DNA from: Guillardia theta CCMP2712
Taxonomy: Eukaryota; Cryptophyceae; Pyrenomonadales; Geminigeraceae
Length of the DNA: 39,522 bases
Direction: 5' to 3'
Assembly (NCBI RefSeq): GCF_000315625.1
Contig: NW_005434433.1
Span: forward strand, 1 to 39,522
Made by a program: the position numbers and the translations under genes. Below are positions 30,022-38,700 of the stretch, in pieces (position 1 is the stretch's first letter; the number at the start of each line of letters is the position of its first letter). A model generated the notes under the pieces. The model saw only the letters and a list, made by a program, of their open reading frames with translations, was not told where the DNA came from and did no database searches.

Positions 30022-30032
30022 GAATCTTAACC

Positions 30033-30040
30033 TATAAAAG
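30033..30040 (+). promoter_or_regulatory. TATA box of the methyltransferase fusion gene
   Basis: TATAAAAG, 31 nt from ATG 30064. Confidence 0.7.
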
Positions 30041-30063
30041 CCTTGTCTTTGCAACGCTCACAA

Positions 30064-33000
30064 ATGCATCCCGCCGATGCAATAAACCACGCGTCAAACC
30101 TGAGCCTCGACTACGATGGCATCCGCATCGTGTATCCCAACACCACCTTTGGGCCAGGGCTCGGTGAGGATCTCGAGGCAGAGGCGGAAGCACTGCTCGA
30201 TGAGATCTCCGCAATGCCGATCCTCGAGATGGTGGAGAGCGCAGAGCCAGATCACGAAGAGCTCAGCGAGCACGTCGAGGAATGCCTAGACACGGAATTC
30301 CCGCAGCTCGACGCAGTCTACGATGCATCCATCGAGAAGGACATCCAGATGCTTTGGCAGAACGTTAAGGGGGTTGCGCTCCTCACGGACCGCCCGTTCC
30401 GGATCAGGGCTAGCAGGAAGACATTCGAAGACGTCGACTCCGAGGAGGAATTTAACGAGCCCGACAGCAAGAAGCGGATGGGGCCCGAACCGGAGAACCC
30501 ACCGGAGGATATCGTCTATGCTAACGAGGATGAGGAATTCAAGCAGAGGATGCAAAAACGCATCGACAACCTGAAGCGCAAGCAAAAGCTCTACTGGAAC
30601 AACGACGTGAACGACCAGGCCTACTATCTGGCCTTGCAGATCATAGCGGCCCAGAAGGCCACCAGGGGGTATCTGCAACAACTGCGCAAGGCGCGACGTG
30701 AAAATCCGGCTATAGTCGATATGATGAAGCAGCTGCTCGATGTAGAGATCCAAAACCTGCGATCGCTCCGCAAGAAGCAAGAGGATCTCATGCAGATCTC
30801 GAGTGTGAAGGAGCAGAACATGCTCATCAAGAAGATCCGTTTCTACGAGAACCTCTTGCGATCTGCCACCCAGCGTGTGGACATCCCGGATTTCCTCAGC
30901 CTGCAGAAAATGGAGGAGCAGAGCAAGATGGCCTTCTTCGGCGTCACACTGCCGCCCAAGGTTCAGGGCCTTCAACCCTCCGAGATCACCAGCAAGCGGT
31001 ACGATCTCATCCCGAACAAGCAGGAATTCCCAGAGGGTCCAGATGGCATCCTGCAGTTCTTGGAGTCCAAGAAGCCAAAACCCATCGAGAACGAGTGGCT
31101 GCCATCCGGCATCTACACCCTCATCCACCTCGAAACGCTGCGGATGGAGTTGAACGAACAACCGGACGAAGACCCGTTCTGGGAAAAGGAGTTGCAGGAC
31201 GCAGCGGAATTCCTCCGTAACGAGATCTCGCAGCATGACCTCGATACATACTGCTCCCATTACGGACAGGTGATGCGCAACATGCGGAATTCCATCTTCC
31301 GCGAGGTGAAACTCCTGCGCAACCACTACCTCCATCTGCACGAGAGCGCCCTTGTCCGATATCAACAGGCCAACCTCGACGGGACGAGCGATTTCTACAA
31401 CGAGTGCTTCCAATACCTGATCAATTGCCAGAATCTCGGGGATACCGACAAGGCCAAACTGATCAAGACGATCACGAAGAAAAACCTGACGTTTTTCATG
31501 CAGAATTTCCAGGACACACGCTGGATGGCACTGATCGTGGGCGACAAGGAACTGTGGAACAACAGGGTGCGTAAAATCAAGCGCAACTCGAGCGAGATTG
31601 CATCCGAGAAGTGGGACCTCTTTGTGATGGCCAAGACCAAGGCCATCGAGGCCTGCATCTCCAAAATCACACAGGCACGGACGATCCTGCAGCTGCACAC
31701 ACTGCAGAACTACGATCGGACGCAGCTGACCACCCCGACCAAGGTGCAGGCCATCATGCTGAGGGGCATCATCGCCATACACAATGCCATGACACAGGCA
31801 CCGGTGAGGATGAACATCCAGGAGCTCATGTCTGACGTCAACATAGCCAACCTCCCCTTCTTCGGGAGAAACCAAGGCATCATGCGGGCACTCCGTGGTT
31901 TCAGCCCCTTTGTCTTCATGCTCAAGCAAAACGACATCATAGAGAGCCTCATGCAAAACTTCAAGGGCATACCCCCGCCAACGATCCCAAGCGCCACGGC
32001 GAAGCTCAAGGACCGCGTGGAATGCCTCAAGAACCTCGATCGGTGGATGCGGCGCCTCATGCCGATCTACACCTTCTTCAACCTGCAGAACAACACCTAC
32101 AAGGATATCAGCAAGTTATTCCCGGAGACCACAATGCAGGCCTCGAGCCGATTCGAGGCGTTCAAGCAGGCGGTGCTCGATCTACGGCAGCAGACGCTGG
32201 AGCGCTACAAATCCATCATGGACTCTAATTACATCTACCTGCGCAACATTCAGCCGGAGGCGGAGGAGCCGGCAGAGAGCATGCAAGAGGCCGAGGAGGT
32301 GCAACCGCCCGAGAGCGAATTCACCGAGCAATCCGAGTTCAGCCTGGGTGCAATCATCGGGATGCCAATCGTTCTGCAGAGAAGGAAGAAAAAGGTGAAG
32401 GTCGCACGCAAACCGGCATCGACAAGCAGGCGACACCAGAGAAACATGCAAAGGATCACTCTAGCACGATTCATGTCCTACTGCAAGGCATCCAGGTCGA
32501 TGCTCAAGGATCTCTTTCAGACAGGTATCCTTGTCCTGACACACACCAAGATGAAGACACAGAGGCTGCAGACCTTCATCCCTTACTTCGGGGTGCAGCA
32601 AGCGGGCTGCACGCAGCTGATCATACAGAGCTTCACCTACGCCCTCTCCAACACGTCGGCAGGGCATCGCAAACTGCTCGAGACCCTCAATGATTACTTC
32701 AAGGCCAATCTCGATGCATTCAGCCACACCATGTATTACATCCTCCTGGCATTGAACAACATACCGAATGCATCGAACCTGCTCAAGAACAAGATATTCC
32801 AACTTCAGGAGCAGGTGCAATCCACGCTGGTGATTACGAACAGCCTGACAACAGAGATTGCCATGAATAACAAGCAAAAGAAGGACTTCCTGCTGAAACT
32901 CAACGCATCCCTGACAGAGTACCAGCGATGCACCAACACACTGAACCGCGTCCTGCACCAATTCTCGGTCGAGCAATCCAGCAACATCCACCTCCATCAC

Positions 33001-36000
33001 TTCCAGACGGCTTGCATTCAGGTGTTCCTGAAACGCCTCATGTATCTGTCCCCCGAGATGAAGGTCGACGTCGACAACGAGTTGGAGATGCTGCATTCCA
33101 TCATCTTCAATGTGGAGCACCTGCCCAAGTCCGCAGCGACACTCCATCAAGCGACCCTCGGTGTGCCTTTCACAGCAGATTCAACATCTGAGATAGAGCC
33201 CGAAGAGGCCGAGACAGCATCTGCGGCAGATGCCACCTCTGAGCAAGAGTCAGAAGAGGCCGAGACACAAGCTGCCACCAATGAAGAGGAGGACGATGGC
33301 GTCGATGTCAATATGGACCCACAAAAAATCGAAATAAAGAAGCATGACAATGCTGAAGGTTCCAATCCTGAACAGCTGCAGGAACAGAAGGCAGCACAAT
33401 TCAATGGTTTCTTTGTAGTCCGGCCCAACAAACCGTTCTACCCCTTGCTGGACCAGGAGGATGCAAGTTTCGTCGGTGGCTCAGAAAAAGGGCTGTACAT
33501 TGCACAAACCATACAGCAGACCTACAATGACCTAAAAACATTCATCCGAACTACAGTGCTGAACATAGTCCAACAGAACGTCATCCCCTTTATGCAGGCT
33601 GATCAACAGATGCTCCCAGCCTTGCAATACGTCCATGCTGAAGAGGTGCATCGTCAGATCCTTGACTTCATGAACATGCATGAACTAACAAGTGATTTGA
33701 CCACACTCAGTCAGCGGATGAAAAGGTTCAATGCTTACCAGATAGTCATGAGGATGGGTATCGAACCTCCAAGAAGTAACTGGGTGGTTGGAGTTGTCAA
33801 GCTGTGGCACAGCATCTTACTCATGCTCCTGCGATTCGACGCAAAACTAAACGTAAAGTTCAACGAGATCCCCATTTTCACGGGTAGAGAGATGACATTG
33901 AGCAACATCAATCCGCAACTGAGCAAGCACGACGTCCTTGATCTGATCTTCGACCATTTCGCATACGATTGCTGGGTGCCAACAAACAGGCCAGCCCTAG
34001 GCAACCCACCCGTCTTTGCGCAGGCCGGAGCGCACAACAAAACCTACCTATTCTACAACATGCAACCCATACAATGGAATCAAGGCGAGGATTCATCCAG
34101 CATACAACTGATCTTCAATTATGCTGCAGATGCCAAGGTGTTCAGAGACACCATCATGCGGATGAGCGACAGGCATGCTGCGAAGTTATTCATCGACGGC
34201 AAGCCCGAGGTCTCGGAGGATGCAGACACCCTCGCGCTGCTGCCCGCCGCATACACAAAGGTATTCGTCAACAAGCTCGAGACCGCAACACACGAGCTTC
34301 TGAACGACTTTGCCAGCATCAACGAGAAGTACCTGATCGCATTCGGCATCAACAGGACGACGATCAACGAGCGCTTCAAAGCACGGCAGGATGCCTGCTA
34401 CAGGCTTGGGAACTCTGTACAGTTTACGACGTTCACCATAAAGAACCGATTGCACAACATGCTGTTCCAAACGCCGAGTTTCAAGGAGAACCTGCGGGCT
34501 GAGCTCGATCACATCTGCGACATTGTCAAGACATTCACCATTGAAAATTTCGCACCGTTCGTCAACCGGATGCAAAAGCTAGAACAGATCCCTACGTTGT
34601 ACGCCGAGCCCAAGCCCATGACTTGTCACACCTACGTCATGTACGAACGCATGAAAAACGGTTACATGCAGCACGTGCTGGACAAGCAGGACGATTTCAA
34701 TGACGTGCATCGACTCTCCGCCCTGTGCCTATTGCAGGAGTCGCTGATCGAAAGGAGGAAGAACATGGAGAAGCTCTTCCCGATCAACCACACCAACTCC
34801 GAATTCACCTCCAATCTCGAGTTCGACACCAAGCAAGAGCTCTACGATCACCTCTCCCACGAGCTCAAGAAACACCTCGAGGTATTCGTAGAGCAGAACA
34901 ACGTGGTGGAATCAAGGTACGATGCATATGCTTGTGCTCTCCCACGGCTTGATGCATTCTCACAGGTAAACCAATACCCCACTCCCATGCAACGATACAA
35001 CGACACACAATACAGCCCACACGTGGGGCAGGCGATCTTCGACCAGGGATCGCAAACCGGCCTGCCGTTCAACAGGTTCATGTCCAACAGCGACCCAGAG
35101 AGGCCGTACCAGGCACGCGAGGACATCCAGAAGATCTCGGTCGTGCACTGGGGGCAGCGCAAGCTGTTCGTCGCGGAGATGTCGTTCCTCTCGGCACACT
35201 ACACCCCATCCATCACGACCGTGGTGTACGCCGGTGCCGCGCCAGGGACACACTTGGTCGAGCTCATGCTGAAATTCCAGAAGCTCTCATGGGTGCTCGT
35301 CGACCCCGAGCCCTTCCATCACAAATTGCGCGATTTCTACTCGTCGAGCGTGACGCTCATCCAAGACCGCTTCACCGACGCGTTCGCGGCCCAATTCGCA
35401 GGGAGGAACGACGTCCTGTTCATCTCGGACATCCGCACTGCCGATCACAACCGCGACAACAAGGAGGAGAACGAGCGGAAGATTGCACAGGACATGCAGA
35501 ACCAGAAGCGATGGTTCCGGATCATGAATCCAGTGGCCGCACTCTTGAAGTTCAGGCTCCCCTGGGACAATAGGATGACAACCTACCCCATGGGAAAGAT
35601 CCAGTATCCCGTCTGGGGGCGCGTGTCCACGACGGAGACACAGCTTATCGTGCTTCAAAACGCTCCCGACACGGTGTACGACAACAAGAGGTACGAGAGC
35701 AAGATGTTTTATCATAACACGATCGCGAGGGTGGGGAGATACCTGGAGGGTATCGAGGATACAGGCATCCAGTTTGATTTCTGCTATGATTGCACGGCAG
35801 AGATCCAGGAATGGAAGAACTACAACCAGTGGCAACTGGCCTATGAGTGGAGCCAGCACGTCCAAGCAAAGAAGATCAAACCGAAGAGCATGCAGCGCGA
35901 GTGGGAGAAGTTCCAGGCAGACTTCTGGAGACGGACCAGCATCCCGTCGCAGGCAGGCAAGCTCTCCGTCGCCCTGGGAGGGCAGAACACCGAGTTGATC

Positions 36001-36129
36001 AAGAAGCCGCCAGATGCAACGTCCTCCTCCGGTTCGACGTCGGCCGCATCCAACAATTCCAACATCACGGGAGAGATGCAAAACGCCTGCGTGGGATGCG
36101 GACAACTCCTCTTCACGCATATCGAATAA
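30064..36129 (+). CDS. 2,021-aa protein with C-terminal VP39-type cap 2'-O-methyltransferase domain
   Basis: The start is ATG 30064; the frame upstream begins only at a TTG beside the TATA box. Residues about 1690-1900 match the poxvirus VP39/FtsJ-like fold: GQRKLF with K1700, SAM-binding VVYAGAAPGTH (1720-1730), LISD-type FISDIRTA (D1789), NPVAALLKFRLPW (K1829) and STTET (E1858), giving the full K-D-K-E catalytic tetrad. The family methylates the first transcribed nucleotide of capped mRNA. The N-terminal 1,600 residues are mostly helical with coiled-coil stretches and are unrecognised. An acidic then basic segment (about 730-800, RRKKKVKVARK) and a second acidic linker (about 1040-1105) separate regions. 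It ends in ACVGCGQLLF. AATAAA overlaps the stop. Confidence 0.92.
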   Translation: MHPADAINHASNLSLDYDGIRIVYPNTTFGPGLGEDLEAEAEALLDEISAMPILEMVESAEPDHEELSEHVEECLDTEFPQLDAVYDASIEKDIQMLWQNVKGVALLTDRPFRIRASRKTFEDVDSEEEFNEPDSKKRMGPEPENPPEDIVYANEDEEFKQRMQKRIDNLKRKQKLYWNNDVNDQAYYLALQIIAAQKATRGYLQQLRKARRENPAIVDMMKQLLDVEIQNLRSLRKKQEDLMQISSVKEQNMLIKKIRFYENLLRSATQRVDIPDFLSLQKMEEQSKMAFFGVTLPPKVQGLQPSEITSKRYDLIPNKQEFPEGPDGILQFLESKKPKPIENEWLPSGIYTLIHLETLRMELNEQPDEDPFWEKELQDAAEFLRNEISQHDLDTYCSHYGQVMRNMRNSIFREVKLLRNHYLHLHESALVRYQQANLDGTSDFYNECFQYLINCQNLGDTDKAKLIKTITKKNLTFFMQNFQDTRWMALIVGDKELWNNRVRKIKRNSSEIASEKWDLFVMAKTKAIEACISKITQARTILQLHTLQNYDRTQLTTPTKVQAIMLRGIIAIHNAMTQAPVRMNIQELMSDVNIANLPFFGRNQGIMRALRGFSPFVFMLKQNDIIESLMQNFKGIPPPTIPSATAKLKDRVECLKNLDRWMRRLMPIYTFFNLQNNTYKDISKLFPETTMQASSRFEAFKQAVLDLRQQTLERYKSIMDSNYIYLRNIQPEAEEPAESMQEAEEVQPPESEFTEQSEFSLGAIIGMPIVLQRRKKKVKVARKPASTSRRHQRNMQRITLARFMSYCKASRSMLKDLFQTGILVLTHTKMKTQRLQTFIPYFGVQQAGCTQLIIQSFTYALSNTSAGHRKLLETLNDYFKANLDAFSHTMYYILLALNNIPNASNLLKNKIFQLQEQVQSTLVITNSLTTEIAMNNKQKKDFLLKLNASLTEYQRCTNTLNRVLHQFSVEQSSNIHLHHFQTACIQVFLKRLMYLSPEMKVDVDNELEMLHSIIFNVEHLPKSAATLHQATLGVPFTADSTSEIEPEEAETASAADATSEQESEEAETQAATNEEEDDGVDVNMDPQKIEIKKHDNAEGSNPEQLQEQKAAQFNGFFVVRPNKPFYPLLDQEDASFVGGSEKGLYIAQTIQQTYNDLKTFIRTTVLNIVQQNVIPFMQADQQMLPALQYVHAEEVHRQILDFMNMHELTSDLTTLSQRMKRFNAYQIVMRMGIEPPRSNWVVGVVKLWHSILLMLLRFDAKLNVKFNEIPIFTGREMTLSNINPQLSKHDVLDLIFDHFAYDCWVPTNRPALGNPPVFAQAGAHNKTYLFYNMQPIQWNQGEDSSSIQLIFNYAADAKVFRDTIMRMSDRHAAKLFIDGKPEVSEDADTLALLPAAYTKVFVNKLETATHELLNDFASINEKYLIAFGINRTTINERFKARQDACYRLGNSVQFTTFTIKNRLHNMLFQTPSFKENLRAELDHICDIVKTFTIENFAPFVNRMQKLEQIPTLYAEPKPMTCHTYVMYERMKNGYMQHVLDKQDDFNDVHRLSALCLLQESLIERRKNMEKLFPINHTNSEFTSNLEFDTKQELYDHLSHELKKHLEVFVEQNNVVESRYDAYACALPRLDAFSQVNQYPTPMQRYNDTQYSPHVGQAIFDQGSQTGLPFNRFMSNSDPERPYQAREDIQKISVVHWGQRKLFVAEMSFLSAHYTPSITTVVYAGAAPGTHLVELMLKFQKLSWVLVDPEPFHHKLRDFYSSSVTLIQDRFTDAFAAQFAGRNDVLFISDIRTADHNRDNKEENERKIAQDMQNQKRWFRIMNPVAALLKFRLPWDNRMTTYPMGKIQYPVWGRVSTTETQLIVLQNAPDTVYDNKRYESKMFYHNTIARVGRYLEGIEDTGIQFDFCYDCTAEIQEWKNYNQWQLAYEWSQHVQAKKIKPKSMQREWEKFQADFWRRTSIPSQAGKLSVALGGQNTELIKKPPDATSSSGSTSAASNNSNITGEMQNACVGCGQLLFTHIE

Positions 36130-36140
36130 ACGGTTTTATT
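36125..36140. terminator. Back-to-back AATAAA signals for two convergent genes
   Basis: AATAAA (36125-36130) overlaps the stop of the plus gene. TTTATT (36135-36140) is AATAAA on the minus strand and overlaps the stop of the minus gene at 36136. The two genes are 6 nt apart. Confidence 0.6.
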
Positions 36141-37591
36141 CCTTATCCCCTACCACGACTACCGATTTCTTCACCGCTGTCCCCACTGCCTTTGCAACCT
36201 GCTTTTTCACCTTGCTCTGCTGCACCTTTTCTGGCACCATTGATTCCACCACGGGTGCGGAGACACTATCCTTGCAACAGCTCACCGACGGCAGCTCGAA
36301 CCTCTTTTTGGGTGCTTCCATCGGCGCTTGCACCGACGGCAGTTTGAAGCGCTTTGCACTGCTCTCCAACATCACACCCTCGGCATTCTCCATGTCGTCA
36401 TCCTCATAGGCCCAATCTAAAGGCATCGGACAGAAGTTTGCCTGCAGCAACGCACCGCGCATAAACACCTCGTCGTCTAGGAAGTAATGCATGGCATTCA
36501 TCCCGAACATCATCTTGTAGTGCTGCTGTGTTGTCCCCACGTACCATACGGACTTGCTCTGTTGCAGTTTCTCGTACTCCACCGACGAGGGATCCATCGA
36601 CAACTTCCTCAGGTCCACGCGGTATGGCATCACATCGGGGATTATCACAAAGAAGTCACGATCAATCTCTCCACCCACGATCATGCACGGTGTGAAATCC
36701 ACCTTGATGATGCGCTTGTAGAAATGATTCAAAGTCGCGGTGAGCAGCGGAGTGTCGTTGGGCATTGGCATCATCCCCAGCCTGAAGCACAGCCGGTCTC
36801 CCGAATTCAGCTCGATGTGCCGCCAGTAATTGATGAGGTCCTTCGTGTGCCCCTCCACATTCATGCTCGTGACGTGATTCACCGCCAGCATCACAGGGCT
36901 CATCCCCACCTCGTGCATCCCGCCCTGTTTCTCCGACCCAGCACACACCCCAAAGGGGACCACGGCATTCAGGAAGATCGCCAACACATCCCTGATCTCT
37001 CGATCCTTGAAAACCTTGAAGTCGGAGTTCGAGACCGTCTGCCCAAGGATGTCCATGAGGAAATTCCTCCACTGTGCGTCACTCAGCGATGGGGTCCAAT
37101 CATCGAGCCTCACCCGCCTCCAGACATGCTGCAGGCCAAAGAGGATGTAATTCAGCGTTGGCAAATTGATGAATGCAGTCAGGTGCGTGCCGCTGTCCTT
37201 CACACCCTCGGCAGCCTTCACGGTGACACCCAGCGTGTTCTGCACAGACCGCAGCCTCAGCGACCAGGCGATGTCACCGTAATCCACCGCGTGCGAGATG
37301 CGCACCATCCCCTTGCCGTCGCCAATCGGTGGCAGCATGATCTCGGGCACAATCTTCTGTATCCTGTACGGGACATTGAGGTAAGATGTCTGGGTGCTGA
37401 GCCTTGCGGAATCCCCATACACGTAAGGGGTGATGCCCCCCCAGCAACGCGTTGTTGTAGTTGATCCGCGCATCGGGAGTCCCATTGAGGCCATATGGCA
37501 GACCCTCCGTATTAAGGGGCGGCAATGGCCCGCTGTTCATCACCACCTCTGGCATACGCGGATTGCCTAGATTCCCGTAAAAGTCAGACAT
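36136..37591 (-). CDS. Probable structural protein, split by a 7-G run (about 484 aa)
   Basis: A protein-like frame starts at ATG 37591 (MSDFYGNLGNPRM...) and continues in another frame after a run of seven G on the coding strand (37436-37442). With six G the two halves would be one frame across LLGG/ITPYVY. A TATA box (TATAAAAG, 37627-37634 minus) is 43 nt upstream of ATG 37591, while the internal ATG at 37494 has none. The body looks beta-rich with aromatic segments. The C-terminal tail carries a repeated KRF(K/E)LPSV motif and many lysines. It is plausibly a capsid or other virion protein, but no fold is recognised. Confidence 0.78.
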
Positions 37592-37626
37592 TCCTGCAAT
37601 TCTCTAGGGTACACTGAAGGGCAGCT

Positions 37627-37634
37627 CTTTTATA
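37627..37634 (-). promoter_or_regulatory. TATA box of the probable structural protein gene
   Basis: TATAAAAG on the minus strand, 43 nt from ATG 37591. The 37592-37815 interval otherwise holds only the promoters of the two divergent genes and no convincing ORF. Confidence 0.6.
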
Positions 37635-37783
37635 CACTCGTAACCGCATGTACCCTCATATTATCTACCATCTTTTGAGCATCGCCGGAATCATCCAAGA
37701 TACGCCACAAGATGGCGAGTTTGCAGAAGACCGCATCATCCCATGGCACACAGCCTACGCGTGAGAACAAAAGGCATTTCTTG

Positions 37784-37791
37784 TATTTAAA
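37784..37791 (+). promoter_or_regulatory. TATA-like box of the 151-aa gene
   Basis: TATTTAAA, 32 nt from ATG 37816. Confidence 0.55.
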
Positions 37792-37815
37792 TCTGCACAC
37801 ATCTTCCTGACAAGG

Positions 37816-38271
37816 ATGATTCGATTCCAATCTTGCACATACGACATCCAATGCGAGGGGAAAGACGTAGCCATTCTCACACTAAGAGATCCAACTGAAT
37901 ACTTCGTCTTGGCTCTTGAGACATCGACAGGCAATATGGAAAAGCACCTCAGTGGCTTGAAGCATTCAGAGAACATCCAACACCTTGCAAACAAGGGGTT
38001 CCGAACTGATTACGTCCAAGCTCTGAGAGACATGTCCCCTCAAGCATACCCCGCTTTTCGTCAAAAGCTGTTGGACCCAACATGGAAATTCGAGTATCAC
38101 CAAGCCCTGTGCGCTCACAAAGATATCCTCAAAAAGGCCAAACGTTACAAGAAGGCCATGAAAGAAGGGAGGTACGTTGATTGCATGGACTTGTCACCGA
38201 TGCATATGGACAGTCTCAACAAGACCAACAACTTCATTGAGAAGGTCATTGCTGAAACATTTTTTGTTTGA
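37816..38271 (+). CDS. Hypothetical protein (151 aa)
   Basis: A soluble, lysine-rich protein. KKAKRYKKAMKEGRY near residues 105-120 resembles a basic helix. No family is recognised. Codon use is less C-ending than in neighbouring genes. There are 99 nt between its stop and the next ATG, with an A-rich run (about 38308-38320). Confidence 0.75.
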   Translation: MIRFQSCTYDIQCEGKDVAILTLRDPTEYFVLALETSTGNMEKHLSGLKHSENIQHLANKGFRTDYVQALRDMSPQAYPAFRQKLLDPTWKFEYHQALCAHKDILKKAKRYKKAMKEGRYVDCMDLSPMHMDSLNKTNNFIEKVIAETFFV

Positions 38272-38370
38272 TTGTACAATATAGCATTGGATGTGATAAA
38301 CATCGTTAAAACAAAAAAAATTGTTCGCAAACGCTCGCTCACCTTGTCCCACCACCCCCCACACCACATT

Positions 38371-38700
38371 ATGTCATGGGATTCCAACGAGGAGATCATC
38401 AGCTATCTGATCGCGGCGCAGATCTGCCCACCGCTCCCCATGGTGATGCTGCACGAGGCAACCGGGGAGAACAAGATCTGCAACTCCCACGACCTCCTCT
38501 TTGAGATGACAAGGCAGTGCTTCCAACACGCGGAGGCTCTCAGCGACGAGACGCGGAACCGCATGACGGCACAGAAGATGCAACTCTACGACGGCCTCGT
38601 CGCAGCCCTCTGCAATATCGACACAGGGATGCCAAGAGATGCCGACCCCGCATCCTGGAGCATGCAATCGCGGCAGACCGTCTACAACCTTTTATTTTAA
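38371..38700 (+). CDS. Hypothetical protein next to the right terminal repeat (109 aa)
   Basis: ATG 38371 is the first good start (MSWDSNEEII). A helical, methionine- and cysteine-containing protein with no recognised domain. Its stop codon is the junction with the terminal repeat: TTTTATTTTAA runs straight into AAAAGTCTTG. No TATA box at the usual distance is seen. Confidence 0.72.
   Translation: MSWDSNEEIISYLIAAQICPPLPMVMLHEATGENKICNSHDLLFEMTRQCFQHAEALSDETRNRMTAQKMQLYDGLVAALCNIDTGMPRDADPASWSMQSRQTVYNLLF

Noticed and set aside
30286-31956. A 556-codon minus-strand open frame opposite the methyltransferase fusion gene
   Set aside because: It is a shadow of the strongly C-ending codons of the real plus-strand gene, with no protein-like motif. 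The same applies to the 586-codon frame opposite the giant gene (22795-24555).
37630-37851. A 73-codon minus-strand open frame between two divergent genes
   Set aside because: Its only ATG lies inside the opposite gene, upstream of the shared TATA-like element, and later ATGs give very short frames. It was also examined as the missing terminase exon, but has no P-loop.
38340-38399. A minus-strand donor-like AAG|GTGAGC in phase 0 that could begin the missing terminase exon
   Set aside because: The preceding frame is antisense to the 109-aa gene, has no P-loop, and would require a 9-kb intron crossing another minus-strand gene.
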